NCBI RefSeq assembly: GCF_001189295.1
Contig: NZ_CP012159.1
Span: 4,418,525 to 4,482,524 of the forward strand
Reading direction: 5' to 3'
DNA from: Chondromyces crocatus
GTDB lineage: Bacteria; Myxococcota_A; Polyangia; Polyangiales; Polyangiaceae
DNA length: 64,000 nt
Shown: positions 16,054-25,261 of the stretch, piece after piece
Layout of the letters: every line of letters begins with the position of its first letter
Position numbering within the stretch: the stretch's first letter is position 1
Position numbers and translations under genes: made by a program
Notes under the pieces: model-generated
The model's database searches: none
What the model was told of the DNA's origin: nothing
What the model saw: the letters and a program-made list of their open reading frames with translations, nothing else

Positions 16054-16962
16054 TCAGAGCGGCGCGCTCTGGGACAGCGGCGCCTTGGTCGACACGGGCG
16101 CCCGGCTCGACACCGGCCCGCTCACCCGATCAGCCGAGCCCTCCTCGGGGCCCCGTGCGGCCTCGGCGCTTTCGGTCGGGCCTTCGAGCGCGACCTGCCC
16201 GGCCGACATCGTTTGCGCGGCCTTTTCTCGCAGCGTCGCCCGGGCCCGCGCCTCGGTGCGCAGCTTCTTCAGCGGGACCGTCAGCGGCGACAGCAACATC
16301 TCCCCCTCGGCGACGCGCGCCTTGTCACGGCTCGACGCGCGGCTCTGCACGTAGCGCCGCAGCCGTCGCGCCACCTCGACGAACTCGCCCTGCGCATCCA
16401 GCGCGTGGTTCACGTGCTGCGACCGCGCCAGACGCGCCTTCGAGGCCGCGGCGAACGCCGCTTCGCTTTCCTCGATGGCGGCGGCCCATTGCGTGAGCCA
16501 GTCCGAAGGGAGCCTGATGGCCAGCACCGTCGGCGCGTGCTCTGCGCTGCCGAGCACCGACAGCGCCGTACGGCAGTAGCGGTTCTCGTCGGGCACATAG
16601 GCCCGGATGGGCTCCAGCCCATCGGGGAACGCTTGTGCCTGGAGTGCCTTCACGGCCCCCTGGAGATCGCCGGTTCGACGCAGCGCCTCCACTTCCAGGT
16701 AACTCTCGACGTGACGGAGCCAGGTGTCCACGTCGTCGTCGGCCTCGTCGAGCTGCACGAGCTGCGTGCGCCGCGCTGCATCCGCGACCTCACCCCCATC
16801 GACATGCCCATTCAATCTGGCGCTCACCGCAGTGAGCAGCGGAATGAATTCATCGAGCGCAGCTTCCGGCGGACCAGCCGCCGCGCGGTCCTGCAGCGCT
16901 CGAATGAGCTGCTGCGCAATGTCCCGCATCTCGGCACGATTTAATCTCGATAGCCCACTCAT
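16054..16962 (-). CDS. Uncharacterised 302-aa protein
   Basis: I do not recognise a family. The sequence is rich in Ala, Arg and Glu, predicted mostly helical, without signal peptide or membrane helices. The N-terminal 240 residues look like a helical bundle (for example TWLRHVESYLEVEALRRTGDLQGAVKAL, quoted here in part, and VARRLRRYVQSRASS). The last 50 residues are low-complexity (Ser/Pro/Ala) and end in APLSQSAPL. Coding bias and length support a real gene, and the start at 16962 has a GGAGGA-type ribosome site just upstream. It stands alone between an empty intergenic region and the tandem repeat array. Confidence 0.7.
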   Translation of the reverse strand: MSGLSRLNRAEMRDIAQQLIRALQDRAAAGPPEAALDEFIPLLTAVSARLNGHVDGGEVADAARRTQLVQLDEADDDVDTWLRHVESYLEVEALRRTGDLQGAVKALQAQAFPDGLEPIRAYVPDENRYCRTALSVLGSAEHAPTVLAIRLPSDWLTQWAAAIEESEAAFAAASKARLARSQHVNHALDAQGEFVEVARRLRRYVQSRASSRDKARVAEGEMLLSPLTVPLKKLRTEARARATLREKAAQTMSAGQVALEGPTESAEAARGPEEGSADRVSGPVSSRAPVSTKAPLSQSAPL

Positions 16963-17136
16963 ACGTTTGCTCCTCCCGAATCGGTTGGGTTGGTTCTCTG
17001 TCCCCGTCAGTGGGGTTCTTTCGGGAACGTGAACCCACGCTCTGGCTGAAACCAGGGAAATCTACATTCCTTGGAGTATTTTGGTGTGATGGGAACCTAC
17101 GGTGCTGGCTGAGGTGGGTAATGGTGAGGGGTTCGT

Positions 17137-17523
17137 GTGGTGACGGTGGATTCAGAGGTCCTGGCGGGAGGGCGAGGCGCGGTCCAAGCGGATGGAGGGG
17201 ACCTGTGCGCAGGGCGAGGCGCGGTCCAAGCGGATGGAGGGGACTTGTGCGCAGGGCGAGGCGCGGTCCAAGCGGATGGAGGGGACTTGTGCGCAGGGCG
17301 AGGCGCGGTCCAAGCGGATGGAGGGGACCTGTGCGCAGGGCGAGGCGCGGTCCAAGCGGATGGAGGGGACTTGTGCGCAGGGCGAGGCGCGGTCCAAGCG
17401 GATGGAGGGGATCTGTGCGCGGGGCGAGGCGCGGTCCAAGCGGATGGAGGGGATCTGTGCGCAGGGCGAGGCGCGGTCCAAGCGGATGGAGGGGACCTGT
17501 GCGCGGGGCGAGGCGCGGTTTAA
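17137..17523 (+). CDS. Possible small repeat protein encoded by the 42-bp array (speculative)
   Basis: A GTG at 17137 is preceded by a GAGGGG ribosome-like site and opens a 128-aa frame through the array: a short head (VTVDSEVLAG) and then about eight copies of the 14-residue unit GRGAVQADGGDLCA, ending at TAA 17521. In this frame all three base positions that vary between the copies before the stop are silent (Leu CTG/TTG, Asp GAC/GAT, Ala GCA/GCG). In the other two plus-strand frames they change amino acids. This is weak evidence for selection on the protein. Against it, the array keeps long frames open on both strands because 42 is a multiple of 3, and the last unit is broken by CAA to TAA. 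No homolog is recognised. Confidence 0.3.
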   Translation: MVTVDSEVLAGGRGAVQADGGDLCAGRGAVQADGGDLCAGRGAVQADGGDLCAGRGAVQADGGDLCAGRGAVQADGGDLCAGRGAVQADGGDLCAGRGAVQADGGDLCAGRGAVQADGGDLCAGRGAV

Positions 17524-17568
17524 GCGGATGGAGGGAACTTGTGCGCGGGGCGAGGCGCGCTCCACGCG
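17174..17568. repeat. 42-bp tandem repeat array, about 9.4 copies
   Basis: Units begin at 17174, 17216, 17258, 17300, 17342, 17384, 17426, 17468 and 17510, with a partial unit at 17552. The unit starts GAGGCGCGGTCC and ends TGTGCGCAGGGC. Copies differ by one to a few transitions (unit positions 29, 30 and 38; the last full copy also differs at 11, 12 and 27). There are no spacers, so it is not a CRISPR array. Confidence 0.97.
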
Positions 17569-17812
17569 GATTCCACCGCCGAGCATCTCGGCATCGCGTC
17601 CGGGTTCTTGGAAAGACCGACGACCACAGAGCGTAGGGACTTGGTTCGAGGGCTTCCGAGACAGGAACGATCCCGTGTGGGTCAACCAGGTCCCGGTTCG
17701 TGAGGAAGGTCGTGGTTCCCATGCCTTGGTCCTCTTCGCTCAACCAGCTCCGGTCCTGTGTGAGTCGACCAGCCGGGGGCGTGGATCATGGCCGTCCCAG
17801 GGATGCCTGTTT

Positions 17813-17836
17813 CTCTGGATCCTCGTCGATCCAGAG
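17813..17836. other. Perfect 9-bp inverted repeat upstream of the RHS gene
   Basis: CTCTGGATC and GATCCAGAG flank a 6-base loop (CTCGTC), about 150 bases before the RHS start. There is no T tract, so it is not a standard terminator. It could be an operator or an RNA hairpin in the leader. Confidence 0.4.
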
Positions 17837-17984
17837 GTCCGCAGATGTTCGTGGTAATGACCCCAGGCTGAAGGGAATTCACAAGCTCCTCGTGACTGGT
17901 CAGTTCGGGCGTGAGGCACGGTACGTGCTGCCGGACTGGTGACGCCGCGTACTACCAGGCGTCGGCCAGGAGGGGTTTCCTTCG

Positions 17985-20900
17985 ATGCGATCGAGGTCGT
18001 GTTGCCGCCCCTTGGGGACGGCGCTGGCGCTGCTTTGCGCCTGCAATCTGTCGAATCCTCTCCAGGATGCCCCTCAGGGAGCGGGAGGGCATGGCGCACA
18101 TGTAGAAACGGGTGGTGTCCCTGCGACGAGCAGCACGGCTGGGGCGTCTTCCGGTGGTGGTGATGGTGGTCGTGGCCATGAGCAGGCCGGGCCCGGCGGT
18201 GATGGTGGCGGCGCCCAGGGGGGCGGGCCCGGTGGCCATGGCAGCGGTGGACTCGGTGGGCATGGTAGCGGCGGGCCCGGTGGTCAGGGCGGCGTAGGAG
18301 GTCAAGGCGGTGCATCCGTGGTCACCGTCTGCCTTCCTCAGGGCGCCAACGGTCCTCCCGCCCCCTCAGGGACGCCCTGCATCGACGCGGATCCTTGCAA
18401 TGGTGACGAGGTGTGTGACGGGGCTGGCCATTGCGTTGCCAGCGCACCTCCCGCGATTGACGATGGGAATCCCTGTACGTTCGACGCTTGCGATTTCATG
18501 AATGGCGTCACGCACACGGCTTGCACACCCCTGGATCGCACCGTCGCCACCTTACCCGCGGACGGGCTGGCGTTTCTCCTCGAAGGCGCTGAGCCCATCC
18601 AGGCTGGCGCGGACCCGGGGATCCTTTCTCCGCGACGCGCTGCTGGGCTTCGTGGGACGGTGCACACCGTCGACGGCGACCCGCTGCCTGACGTCACCAT
18701 TGCGCTCCTCGATCACCCCGAGCACGGGACGACGCGCACGTTCGCGGATGGTGGGTTCACGATGGTGGCTCGAGGGGGCGGCTCACTCGTGGTCACCTAT
18801 GAGGCCGACGGGTTCTTACCAGCAGCGCGTCGGATCGATGTTCCGTGGCAAGGCTACGCTCAGGCCCCGGACGTCGTGCTCGTCCCGCTCGATCCGCAGG
18901 TCACGCCGATCGACCTCGATACCGCCCCTCCGTACGTCGAAGCCCGCGGTAGCGTCGTCACCGATGCAGACGGATCGCGCCAGGCGACGGTGCTCTTTCC
19001 GCCGGGTACGACAGCCAATCTCTTGTTCCCGGATGGCACGCTCCAGCCGATCAGCACGCTGAGCTTGCGCGCCACGGAGTACACGGTCGGCGCTCGGGGC
19101 CCAGCGGCGATGCCCGGTGAGCTGCCGCCGACGAGCGGCTACACGTACGCCGTCGAGCTGAGCGCGGACGAGGCGCTCGCAGCCGGTGCGGTGAGCATCG
19201 AGTTCAACCAACCGATCCCGTTCTACGTCGACAATTTCCTCGGGTTTCCTGCCGGCACGGTGGTGCCCATGGGCTACTACGACCGCGCCCGGGCGGCGTG
19301 GATCCCGTCGGAGAATGGGCGTGTCGTCGAGATCGTCGAGGTCTCGGGCAGTCTCGCCGTGCTCGACACGAACGGCGATGGCGAGCCGGACGACAGCGCG
19401 ACGCTCGATGCGCTGGGGATCACGCCAGAGGAGCAAGCGAAGCTCGCGCAGCTCTATGCGTCCGGCCATTCGCTCTGGCGGGTGCCGATCCAGCATTTCA
19501 CGCCGTGGGATGCGAACTGGCCCTATGGGTTTCCGGCCGATGCGTGCGTGCCGTTGAGCCTGACCTGCTCGATGGAGGGGGGCGAGGGCGACGGCGGAGA
19601 GGATGAGAGCCGTGATCCCGACCGGAGTGAGCCCGAGCCGGGCGCTTGCGAGGAGCAAGGGTCGATCATCGACTGCGAGAACCAGGTGCTCGGGGAGGCG
19701 CTGCCCATCGCAGGGACCCCGTTCTCGTTGCACTACCGGAGTGATCGCGCTGCGGGTCACGGTGCGCGGAGTACGCTGACGATTCCTCTCGCGCGGGGAG
19801 GTGTTCCGGCTTCGGTGAAGCGTATCGAGCTGCACATCGAGATCGCGGGGCGGCACATGGAGCAGTCATTCGCTTGCCCTTGCGCGCCGAGCAGCGAGAC
19901 GACCTTTTCATGGGACGGCAAGGATGCTTTCGGGCGGGAGACGCAGGGTGAGCAGCCGATCACGGTGCGGATCGGATACGTCTACGAGGGCGTGTACCAG
20001 GCGCCGCGGGATTCAGCGCCAGCCTTCGGGGCGTTCGCGAGCGAGGACATCGCCTACAGCCGCACGCGCAGCGATGTCACCGCGTGGAAGCGGTGGCGAG
20101 GTCGACTCGGGGGGCTCACGGCGTCGGCGCTGGGGCTCGGGGGATGGACGGTGGATGTGCACCACGTCTACAGCCCGAGCGCGGAGGTGCTCTACCTGGG
20201 GGATGGGCGGCGTCGCACGGGGGCCGCGCTGGGGACCGAGCTGCGGACGGTGGCGGGCAAGGGGGGAACCACGGGGGCGCTCGGGGATGGAGGGCTCGCC
20301 ATCCAGGCGCCGCTGGACACGGTCTCCGGGGTGGCGGTGGGGCCGGATGGGAGCGTGTACCTGAGCTCCACGGGGCAGGCGCGCGTCCGACGGGTGGATC
20401 CGGAGGGGTTGATCTGGCCGGTCGCGGGCACGGGGGTGAGCGGCGGTGGGGGAGACGGGGGGCCGGCCTTGCTGGCGCAGGTCCAGGCGCCGAGAGGGAT
20501 CGCGCTGGGCGCGGACGGGAGCCTCTGCATCGCGGAGCAAGGTGGCCATCGGGTGCGCAAGATCGCGGTGGATGGGACCATCACCACGGTCGCTGGAAAC
20601 GGGACGGCGGGCTTCTCGGGGGATGGGGGGCCGGCGACGCAAGCGCAGCTCCGGAATCCGTTCAGCGTTGCGGTGACCGAGGACGGGACGCTGTTCATCG
20701 CCGACACGCAGAACCACCGGATCCGACGGGTGGGGCTGGATGGGACGATCACGACGGTCGCGGGGAGCGGCACGGCGGGGTTTTCGGGCGATGGAGGGCT
20801 GGCGACGGAGGCACGCCTCGGGAGCCCGCGCGGGGTCGTTGTCGCGCGCGATGGGGGGTTGTTCGTGGTCGACCATGACAACCACCGGATCCGGCAGGTC

Positions 20901-23900
20901 GACAGGCGGGGGAGGATCTCGACGTTTGCGGGGACAGGCGTCGCGGGCAACACGGGGGATGGAGGGCCAGCGCGTGCGGCTCGGTTGCGGCATCCGACGG
21001 CTCTGGTGCTGGACGGGGAAGGGACGCTCTATGTGGCGGATAGCACGGGCTACCTGATCCGGAGGATCACGCCGGATGGGGTGATCCATGCGGTCGCGGG
21101 GACGGGGAACTGCTGTGATGTACCGCTGCCTGAAGGGGAGCGCGCCCTGAACGCGCGCGTCGGGACCATCGCTCAGCTCGCGCTGGGGCCCGATGGGGGT
21201 CTGTACACGGCCGAGATGGTGCTGAACCGGGTGCGGCGCATCGCGCGGTCGCCATTGCCCGGGGTGGGGCTCAGCGAGATGGCGATCCCGACGGAGGATG
21301 CGCGGAAGGCGTACGTGTTCAGCGGGACGGGGCGGCACCTGCGCACGATCGATGTGCGGACGGGGGCGACGCTGCTGGGGTTTCATTACGATCAGGCCGG
21401 GCTGCTCACGGGGATCCAGGATGGGGATGGGGCGCTGCTGACAATCTCGCGGGGGGTTGGCGGGATGGCCACGGCACTCACGGGAGCATTCGGGCAGACG
21501 ACGACGTTGAGTGTCGATGGGGCGGGGTTGCTGGCCGCGGTGAGTAACCCGGTCGGGGAGAGCACTGGCCTGAACTACGATGGCCGCGGGCTGCTCACGC
21601 GAAGGACTGATGCGCTCGGACGAGAGCACAGCTTCGCGTACGATGGGCTCGGGCGGCTCACCCAGGACAGCGATCCTGCCGGCGGGAGCAAGACGCTGAC
21701 GCGCAGTGGGATCGGGGGCGGGCGAGCCGTGAGCGTGACGACGGCGATGGGTCGGAGCACGACGTATGCGGTCCAGCGTCCAGGGGCGGCGGACGTGCAG
21801 CGCAGCGTCACCAGCAGCGCCGGGCTGACGGGGACGAGTGGTCCTGGTGCTGCTGGTCAGACGACGATGGAGCTGCCGGATGGGCGGATGATGCGCTGGT
21901 CACTGGCGGCGGATCCGGTGTTCGGGATGCTCGCGCCTTACAGGAAACAAGAGAGCGTCACCACGCCGGGGGGGAGGACGCTGACGGTGACGCGCTCGCG
22001 CAGTGCCGTGCTGTCGAACCCTGCCGATCCGTCGAGTTTCGTCTCGCTCCAGGACATCACGAACATCAACGGAAAGTCATTCGTCGACGTAACTACGCGA
22101 GGCACACGTACGACGACACGCACGACACCGGCAGGCCGGAGCTTCGTCACGACGACGGATCTGCAAGGCCGAATCGAGCAGATCGTGGTAGCAGGAATGC
22201 ATCCCGTGCAGCTCACCTATGGGCCCCACGGGCGCCTCGACGCCATGACGCAGGGGATGCGCACGATCTCGCATGCCTACGGTCCGCACGGGTTCCGGGT
22301 CAGCACGACCGATCCGCTCGGGCAGGTGGAGGGGTTCGTCGTCGATCCGGTGGGGCGGGTGCAGGAGGCACTGCGGCCGGATGGGGAGGTGGTGGTCTAC
22401 GATCATGATCTCGTCGGGAATCGGGTGTCGGTGACGCCGCCGGGCCGACCTGCGCACAGCTTCGGGTACACGGCGGTCGATCTGCGGGCGTCGTACACCC
22501 CGCCGCCGCCGGCCGCTGGGCCGACGACTCCGACGCAATGGGGCTACAACCTCGACGGTCAGCTCGCCACGACGGTGCTGCCGGGCGGCGCGACGCTGAC
22601 CCAGGCGCGGGATGCGGCGGGGCGCCTTGCGGAGCTGGCGTTTACCGGGGGGACCGTGGCGCGTACGTACCACCCGACCACAGGCAAGCTCGCGACGATC
22701 ACGGGTCCCGCTGGCGTTGATGTGAGCTTCACCCACGACGGGGAGCTGCTCACCGATGTCACGTGGACCGGGGAGATCAGTGGCACCGTTCATCGGGTCT
22801 ACGACAACGATCTCCAGCTTGCGCAGGAGCTGGTGAACGGTGGGCACGCGGTGGTGTTGGGGCGGGATCCCGATGGGCTGCTCACCAGCGCCGGACCGCT
22901 CACCCTCAAGCGTGATCCCCAGAATGGTTTGCTCACCGGCATCACCGTCGGGCACGTGGTCGAGACGCTGAGCCATGATGCTTACGGGGAGATCATCGAG
23001 CGGAACGTGATGGTCGATGGCGCTACCCTGATGACGGTCGGTTACACCCGCGACCTGCTTGGCCGCATCGTCGAGAAGACCGAGACGCTGAGCGGTATCA
23101 CCCACGTCACCGGCTACGACTATGACCCTGCAGGTCGTCTGCGCGACGTCTACCTCGACAGCAGCCTCGCGCTTCACATCGACCACGACGAGAACGGGAA
23201 TCACCTCGCTCGTGTCGCACCCGATGCCGTGGTCGAGGGGCACTTCGATGCGCAGGATCGTTTGCTCTCTCAGGGGGACCTGGCCTTCACCTACGACGAC
23301 GCGGGAAAGCTGCAGAGCCGAACCGACACCGCGACCGGCGATACCACGAGCTACAGCTACGACGAGCGTGGCAACCTGCGCCAGGTGATGCTGCCGAGCG
23401 GCACGGTGATCGACTACGTGGTGGATGGCCTCGGACGCCGCGTCGGGAAGAAGGTCGACGGTGCATTGGTCAAGGGATGGCTCCACCGCGACCAGCTTCA
23501 ACCCGTCGCCGAACTCGGTCCGAGCGGCGCGGTCATCGCTCGCTTCCTCTACGGCGACAGGATCAACGTCCCGGAAGTGATGCTCAAGGAAGGTGCTGTC
23601 TATCGACTCGTTACCGATCATGTCGGCAGCGTGCTCCTCGTGGTCGACGTCGCGACGGGCGCCATTGCACAGCGCATCGATTACGACGCCTTCGGCCGCG
23701 TGCTGCTCGACACCAGTCCAGGATTTCAGCCCTTCGGCTTCGCGGGCGGAATGTACGATCCCGACACGAACCTCGTTCGGTTCGGTGCGCGCGACTACGA
23801 CCCAGAGAGGGGCCGGTGGACGGCAAAGGATCCGCTCCTCTTCGAGGGCGGCGATTCCAATCTCTATGCCTACGCGCTGGGGGATCCGGTGAACCGTGTC

Positions 23901-24224
23901 GATCCTCATGGTCTTCGAACACTCTCGGACTATTTCTGCGTTGCAGGGGGGATTCTGCTCAGTGGAGGGATCTTTGGCGAGCCGCTCCAGGACATCCTGT
24001 CGTTGTGCATGCCGGGTCCCGCTGATGAGGAGGTGGATGGAGGGCTCTGCGAAGAGACTGCCGTATCCGATTCGTCATGCGACGAGCGCTATCAAGCATG
24101 CATAGGCAATGCTCCACGGAGCTGTATGCAGTACGAAGCTGGCAAGACGAAATGTCAGCGCTGCTGGGAACGTTGCAATGCAGGAGATTCACCCTCCCGC
24201 TCCTGCAAGAAGTGCCTCTTCTAG
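17985..24224 (+). CDS. Large secreted NHL/RHS-repeat lipoprotein with Cys-rich C-terminal tip
   Basis: A 2079-aa polymorphic-toxin-like protein. A strong AGGAGGGG site precedes the ATG. The N-terminus has an export signal with a lipobox-like LCAC (Cys20), then a Gly/His-rich linker (about 55-110) and a carboxypeptidase-regulatory-like beta domain (about 220-290). About six NHL-type propeller repeats follow (about 750-1045, with the recurring VAG.GTAGFSGDGG phrase), then YD/RHS repeats (about 1110-1930) and the RHS core end FVRFGARDYDPERGRWTAKDP ending in DPVNRVDPHG (shown in part). The last 100 or so residues are the variable tip, with a Cys cluster (KCQRCWERC ... CKKC). RHS cores encapsulate and deliver such tips. 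The small gene 9 bases downstream is the candidate immunity gene. The tip's activity is unknown. Confidence 0.92.
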   Translation: MRSRSCCRPLGTALALLCACNLSNPLQDAPQGAGGHGAHVETGGVPATSSTAGASSGGGDGGRGHEQAGPGGDGGGAQGGGPGGHGSGGLGGHGSGGPGGQGGVGGQGGASVVTVCLPQGANGPPAPSGTPCIDADPCNGDEVCDGAGHCVASAPPAIDDGNPCTFDACDFMNGVTHTACTPLDRTVATLPADGLAFLLEGAEPIQAGADPGILSPRRAAGLRGTVHTVDGDPLPDVTIALLDHPEHGTTRTFADGGFTMVARGGGSLVVTYEADGFLPAARRIDVPWQGYAQAPDVVLVPLDPQVTPIDLDTAPPYVEARGSVVTDADGSRQATVLFPPGTTANLLFPDGTLQPISTLSLRATEYTVGARGPAAMPGELPPTSGYTYAVELSADEALAAGAVSIEFNQPIPFYVDNFLGFPAGTVVPMGYYDRARAAWIPSENGRVVEIVEVSGSLAVLDTNGDGEPDDSATLDALGITPEEQAKLAQLYASGHSLWRVPIQHFTPWDANWPYGFPADACVPLSLTCSMEGGEGDGGEDESRDPDRSEPEPGACEEQGSIIDCENQVLGEALPIAGTPFSLHYRSDRAAGHGARSTLTIPLARGGVPASVKRIELHIEIAGRHMEQSFACPCAPSSETTFSWDGKDAFGRETQGEQPITVRIGYVYEGVYQAPRDSAPAFGAFASEDIAYSRTRSDVTAWKRWRGRLGGLTASALGLGGWTVDVHHVYSPSAEVLYLGDGRRRTGAALGTELRTVAGKGGTTGALGDGGLAIQAPLDTVSGVAVGPDGSVYLSSTGQARVRRVDPEGLIWPVAGTGVSGGGGDGGPALLAQVQAPRGIALGADGSLCIAEQGGHRVRKIAVDGTITTVAGNGTAGFSGDGGPATQAQLRNPFSVAVTEDGTLFIADTQNHRIRRVGLDGTITTVAGSGTAGFSGDGGLATEARLGSPRGVVVARDGGLFVVDHDNHRIRQVDRRGRISTFAGTGVAGNTGDGGPARAARLRHPTALVLDGEGTLYVADSTGYLIRRITPDGVIHAVAGTGNCCDVPLPEGERALNARVGTIAQLALGPDGGLYTAEMVLNRVRRIARSPLPGVGLSEMAIPTEDARKAYVFSGTGRHLRTIDVRTGATLLGFHYDQAGLLTGIQDGDGALLTISRGVGGMATALTGAFGQTTTLSVDGAGLLAAVSNPVGESTGLNYDGRGLLTRRTDALGREHSFAYDGLGRLTQDSDPAGGSKTLTRSGIGGGRAVSVTTAMGRSTTYAVQRPGAADVQRSVTSSAGLTGTSGPGAAGQTTMELPDGRMMRWSLAADPVFGMLAPYRKQESVTTPGGRTLTVTRSRSAVLSNPADPSSFVSLQDITNINGKSFVDVTTRGTRTTTRTTPAGRSFVTTTDLQGRIEQIVVAGMHPVQLTYGPHGRLDAMTQGMRTISHAYGPHGFRVSTTDPLGQVEGFVVDPVGRVQEALRPDGEVVVYDHDLVGNRVSVTPPGRPAHSFGYTAVDLRASYTPPPPAAGPTTPTQWGYNLDGQLATTVLPGGATLTQARDAAGRLAELAFTGGTVARTYHPTTGKLATITGPAGVDVSFTHDGELLTDVTWTGEISGTVHRVYDNDLQLAQELVNGGHAVVLGRDPDGLLTSAGPLTLKRDPQNGLLTGITVGHVVETLSHDAYGEIIERNVMVDGATLMTVGYTRDLLGRIVEKTETLSGITHVTGYDYDPAGRLRDVYLDSSLALHIDHDENGNHLARVAPDAVVEGHFDAQDRLLSQGDLAFTYDDAGKLQSRTDTATGDTTSYSYDERGNLRQVMLPSGTVIDYVVDGLGRRVGKKVDGALVKGWLHRDQLQPVAELGPSGAVIARFLYGDRINVPEVMLKEGAVYRLVTDHVGSVLLVVDVATGAIAQRIDYDAFGRVLLDTSPGFQPFGFAGGMYDPDTNLVRFGARDYDPERGRWTAKDPLLFEGGDSNLYAYALGDPVNRVDPHGLRTLSDYFCVAGGILLSGGIFGEPLQDILSLCMPGPADEEVDGGLCEETAVSDSSCDERYQACIGNAPRSCMQYEAGKTKCQRCWERCNAGDSPSRSCKKCLF
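20235..21130 (+). repeat. NHL-type propeller repeats inside the RHS protein
   Basis: About six repeats of roughly 165 bases each encode VAG.G..G..GDGG..A..A.L..P..V.V phrases, consistent with one six-bladed beta-propeller. A 45-55-base piece of this repeat reappears near 25262, marking a recombination junction. Confidence 0.85.
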
Positions 24225-24233
24225 AGAACGAGC

Positions 24234-25223
24234 ATGTCACTTCATATCGCCACCAGCGACCTGTCCCGACAACTGAGTCGGCTCATCGGTCAAACCGATC
24301 GTGTTCTCTCATTCAGCGACAATCTCCTGATAGGGCCGTGCCCTCGAAGCCTGGAGGATTTTGTACGCGCTCGTGTCGATTATTGGCGGGGTGTTCCGGC
24401 ATCCGGAAGGACTTGGCGTGCCAGGTACATGCGGCTGCTTGATGCTGTGCAATCCCACTCGGAGATCATCATCTGGTCGACCGGCTCACTTCATCATGAG
24501 GTGCTTTGCTGGATGATCTGCTCACTGGCGAATGATCTGGACGACAAATGCGTACGCCTGATGGTGTGTGTGAGAGATGGGGGTGCCACGGAAGATGTGT
24601 TCCAGTGCGGGGAATGTCCGCTCGGACCAGGCAAAGTCCGAGCAATGCTCGCCGATGGTGGACAGCTTCTCAGCAGGACACAGCGGCGTGTCGCTGCACG
24701 AAACTGGCGCCGGTTCACGGCTCCCGATCCAGCAAGATTCAACAGAGCGTGTCGAAGCAGTGGGCCCAGGCTACAGCGAATCGGACAATACCATGTGCAA
24801 TTTTTCCCCAGGAAGGTCAATGAGCGCCTACGGCTATCCTGCTTCGATGAGAGTCTATTTGCTGCCATTGGTAGCGAATGGAAACGGCCTGCAGAAATTG
24901 TCATGGCGGCTTCGAATGAAGGTCGCGTGTTGCGGCGTTTTCTCTATTGCACCGGTGACGCATTCATCGCTCGACGTATGTACGAATGGCACAATCACAC
25001 AAGTCACAAGCCAGCGATCGAGATTCAGATCGACTCACCGCAAGACCTCTTTCACGGTGTACGCTACCGAATGAGCCGCTATGGTCGCAGTCTCCTGAAA
25101 CAGGGGCTTCACGAGGTCTCTCGTGGCCCCGTATGCTTCATAGGGGGTGGTGCGGCGTACGATTCCAAGCGAGGCAGCGTAGCCGTCATGGAGGACGGGG
25201 CGTGGAGGCTCGTCGACCTGTGA
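24234..25223 (+). CDS. DUF1835-like protein, candidate immunity protein for RHS tip 1
   Basis: A 329-aa cytoplasmic protein starting 9 bases after the RHS stop. The N-terminus (LHIATSDLSRQL ... VLSFSDNLLIGPCP) matches the pattern of DUF1835 proteins, which begin with a short beta strand and then a D.L..GP motif. The following WSTGSLHHEVLCWMICSL fits the same domain. The C-terminal half has no family I can name. Its base composition is visibly poorer in GC than the flanking RHS core, as usual for exchangeable tip/immunity modules. The immunity role is inferred from position only. DUF1835 proteins have no established biochemical role that I can state with confidence. Confidence 0.8.
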   Translation: MSLHIATSDLSRQLSRLIGQTDRVLSFSDNLLIGPCPRSLEDFVRARVDYWRGVPASGRTWRARYMRLLDAVQSHSEIIIWSTGSLHHEVLCWMICSLANDLDDKCVRLMVCVRDGGATEDVFQCGECPLGPGKVRAMLADGGQLLSRTQRRVAARNWRRFTAPDPARFNRACRSSGPRLQRIGQYHVQFFPRKVNERLRLSCFDESLFAAIGSEWKRPAEIVMAASNEGRVLRRFLYCTGDAFIARRMYEWHNHTSHKPAIEIQIDSPQDLFHGVRYRMSRYGRSLLKQGLHEVSRGPVCFIGGGAAYDSKRGSVAVMEDGAWRLVDL

Positions 25224-25261
25224 GAGCAAACCCGGCTCAGGGCTTGGTCGGAGCCTGCACA

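Noticed and set aside
17174-17568. CRISPR array
   Set aside because: Repeats are directly contiguous with no spacers, and no cas genes are nearby.
16850-17743. 297-aa minus-strand frame through the 42-bp array
   Set aside because: The frame is open only because the repeat length is a multiple of three; its variants change amino acids, and it overlaps the 302-aa gene start.
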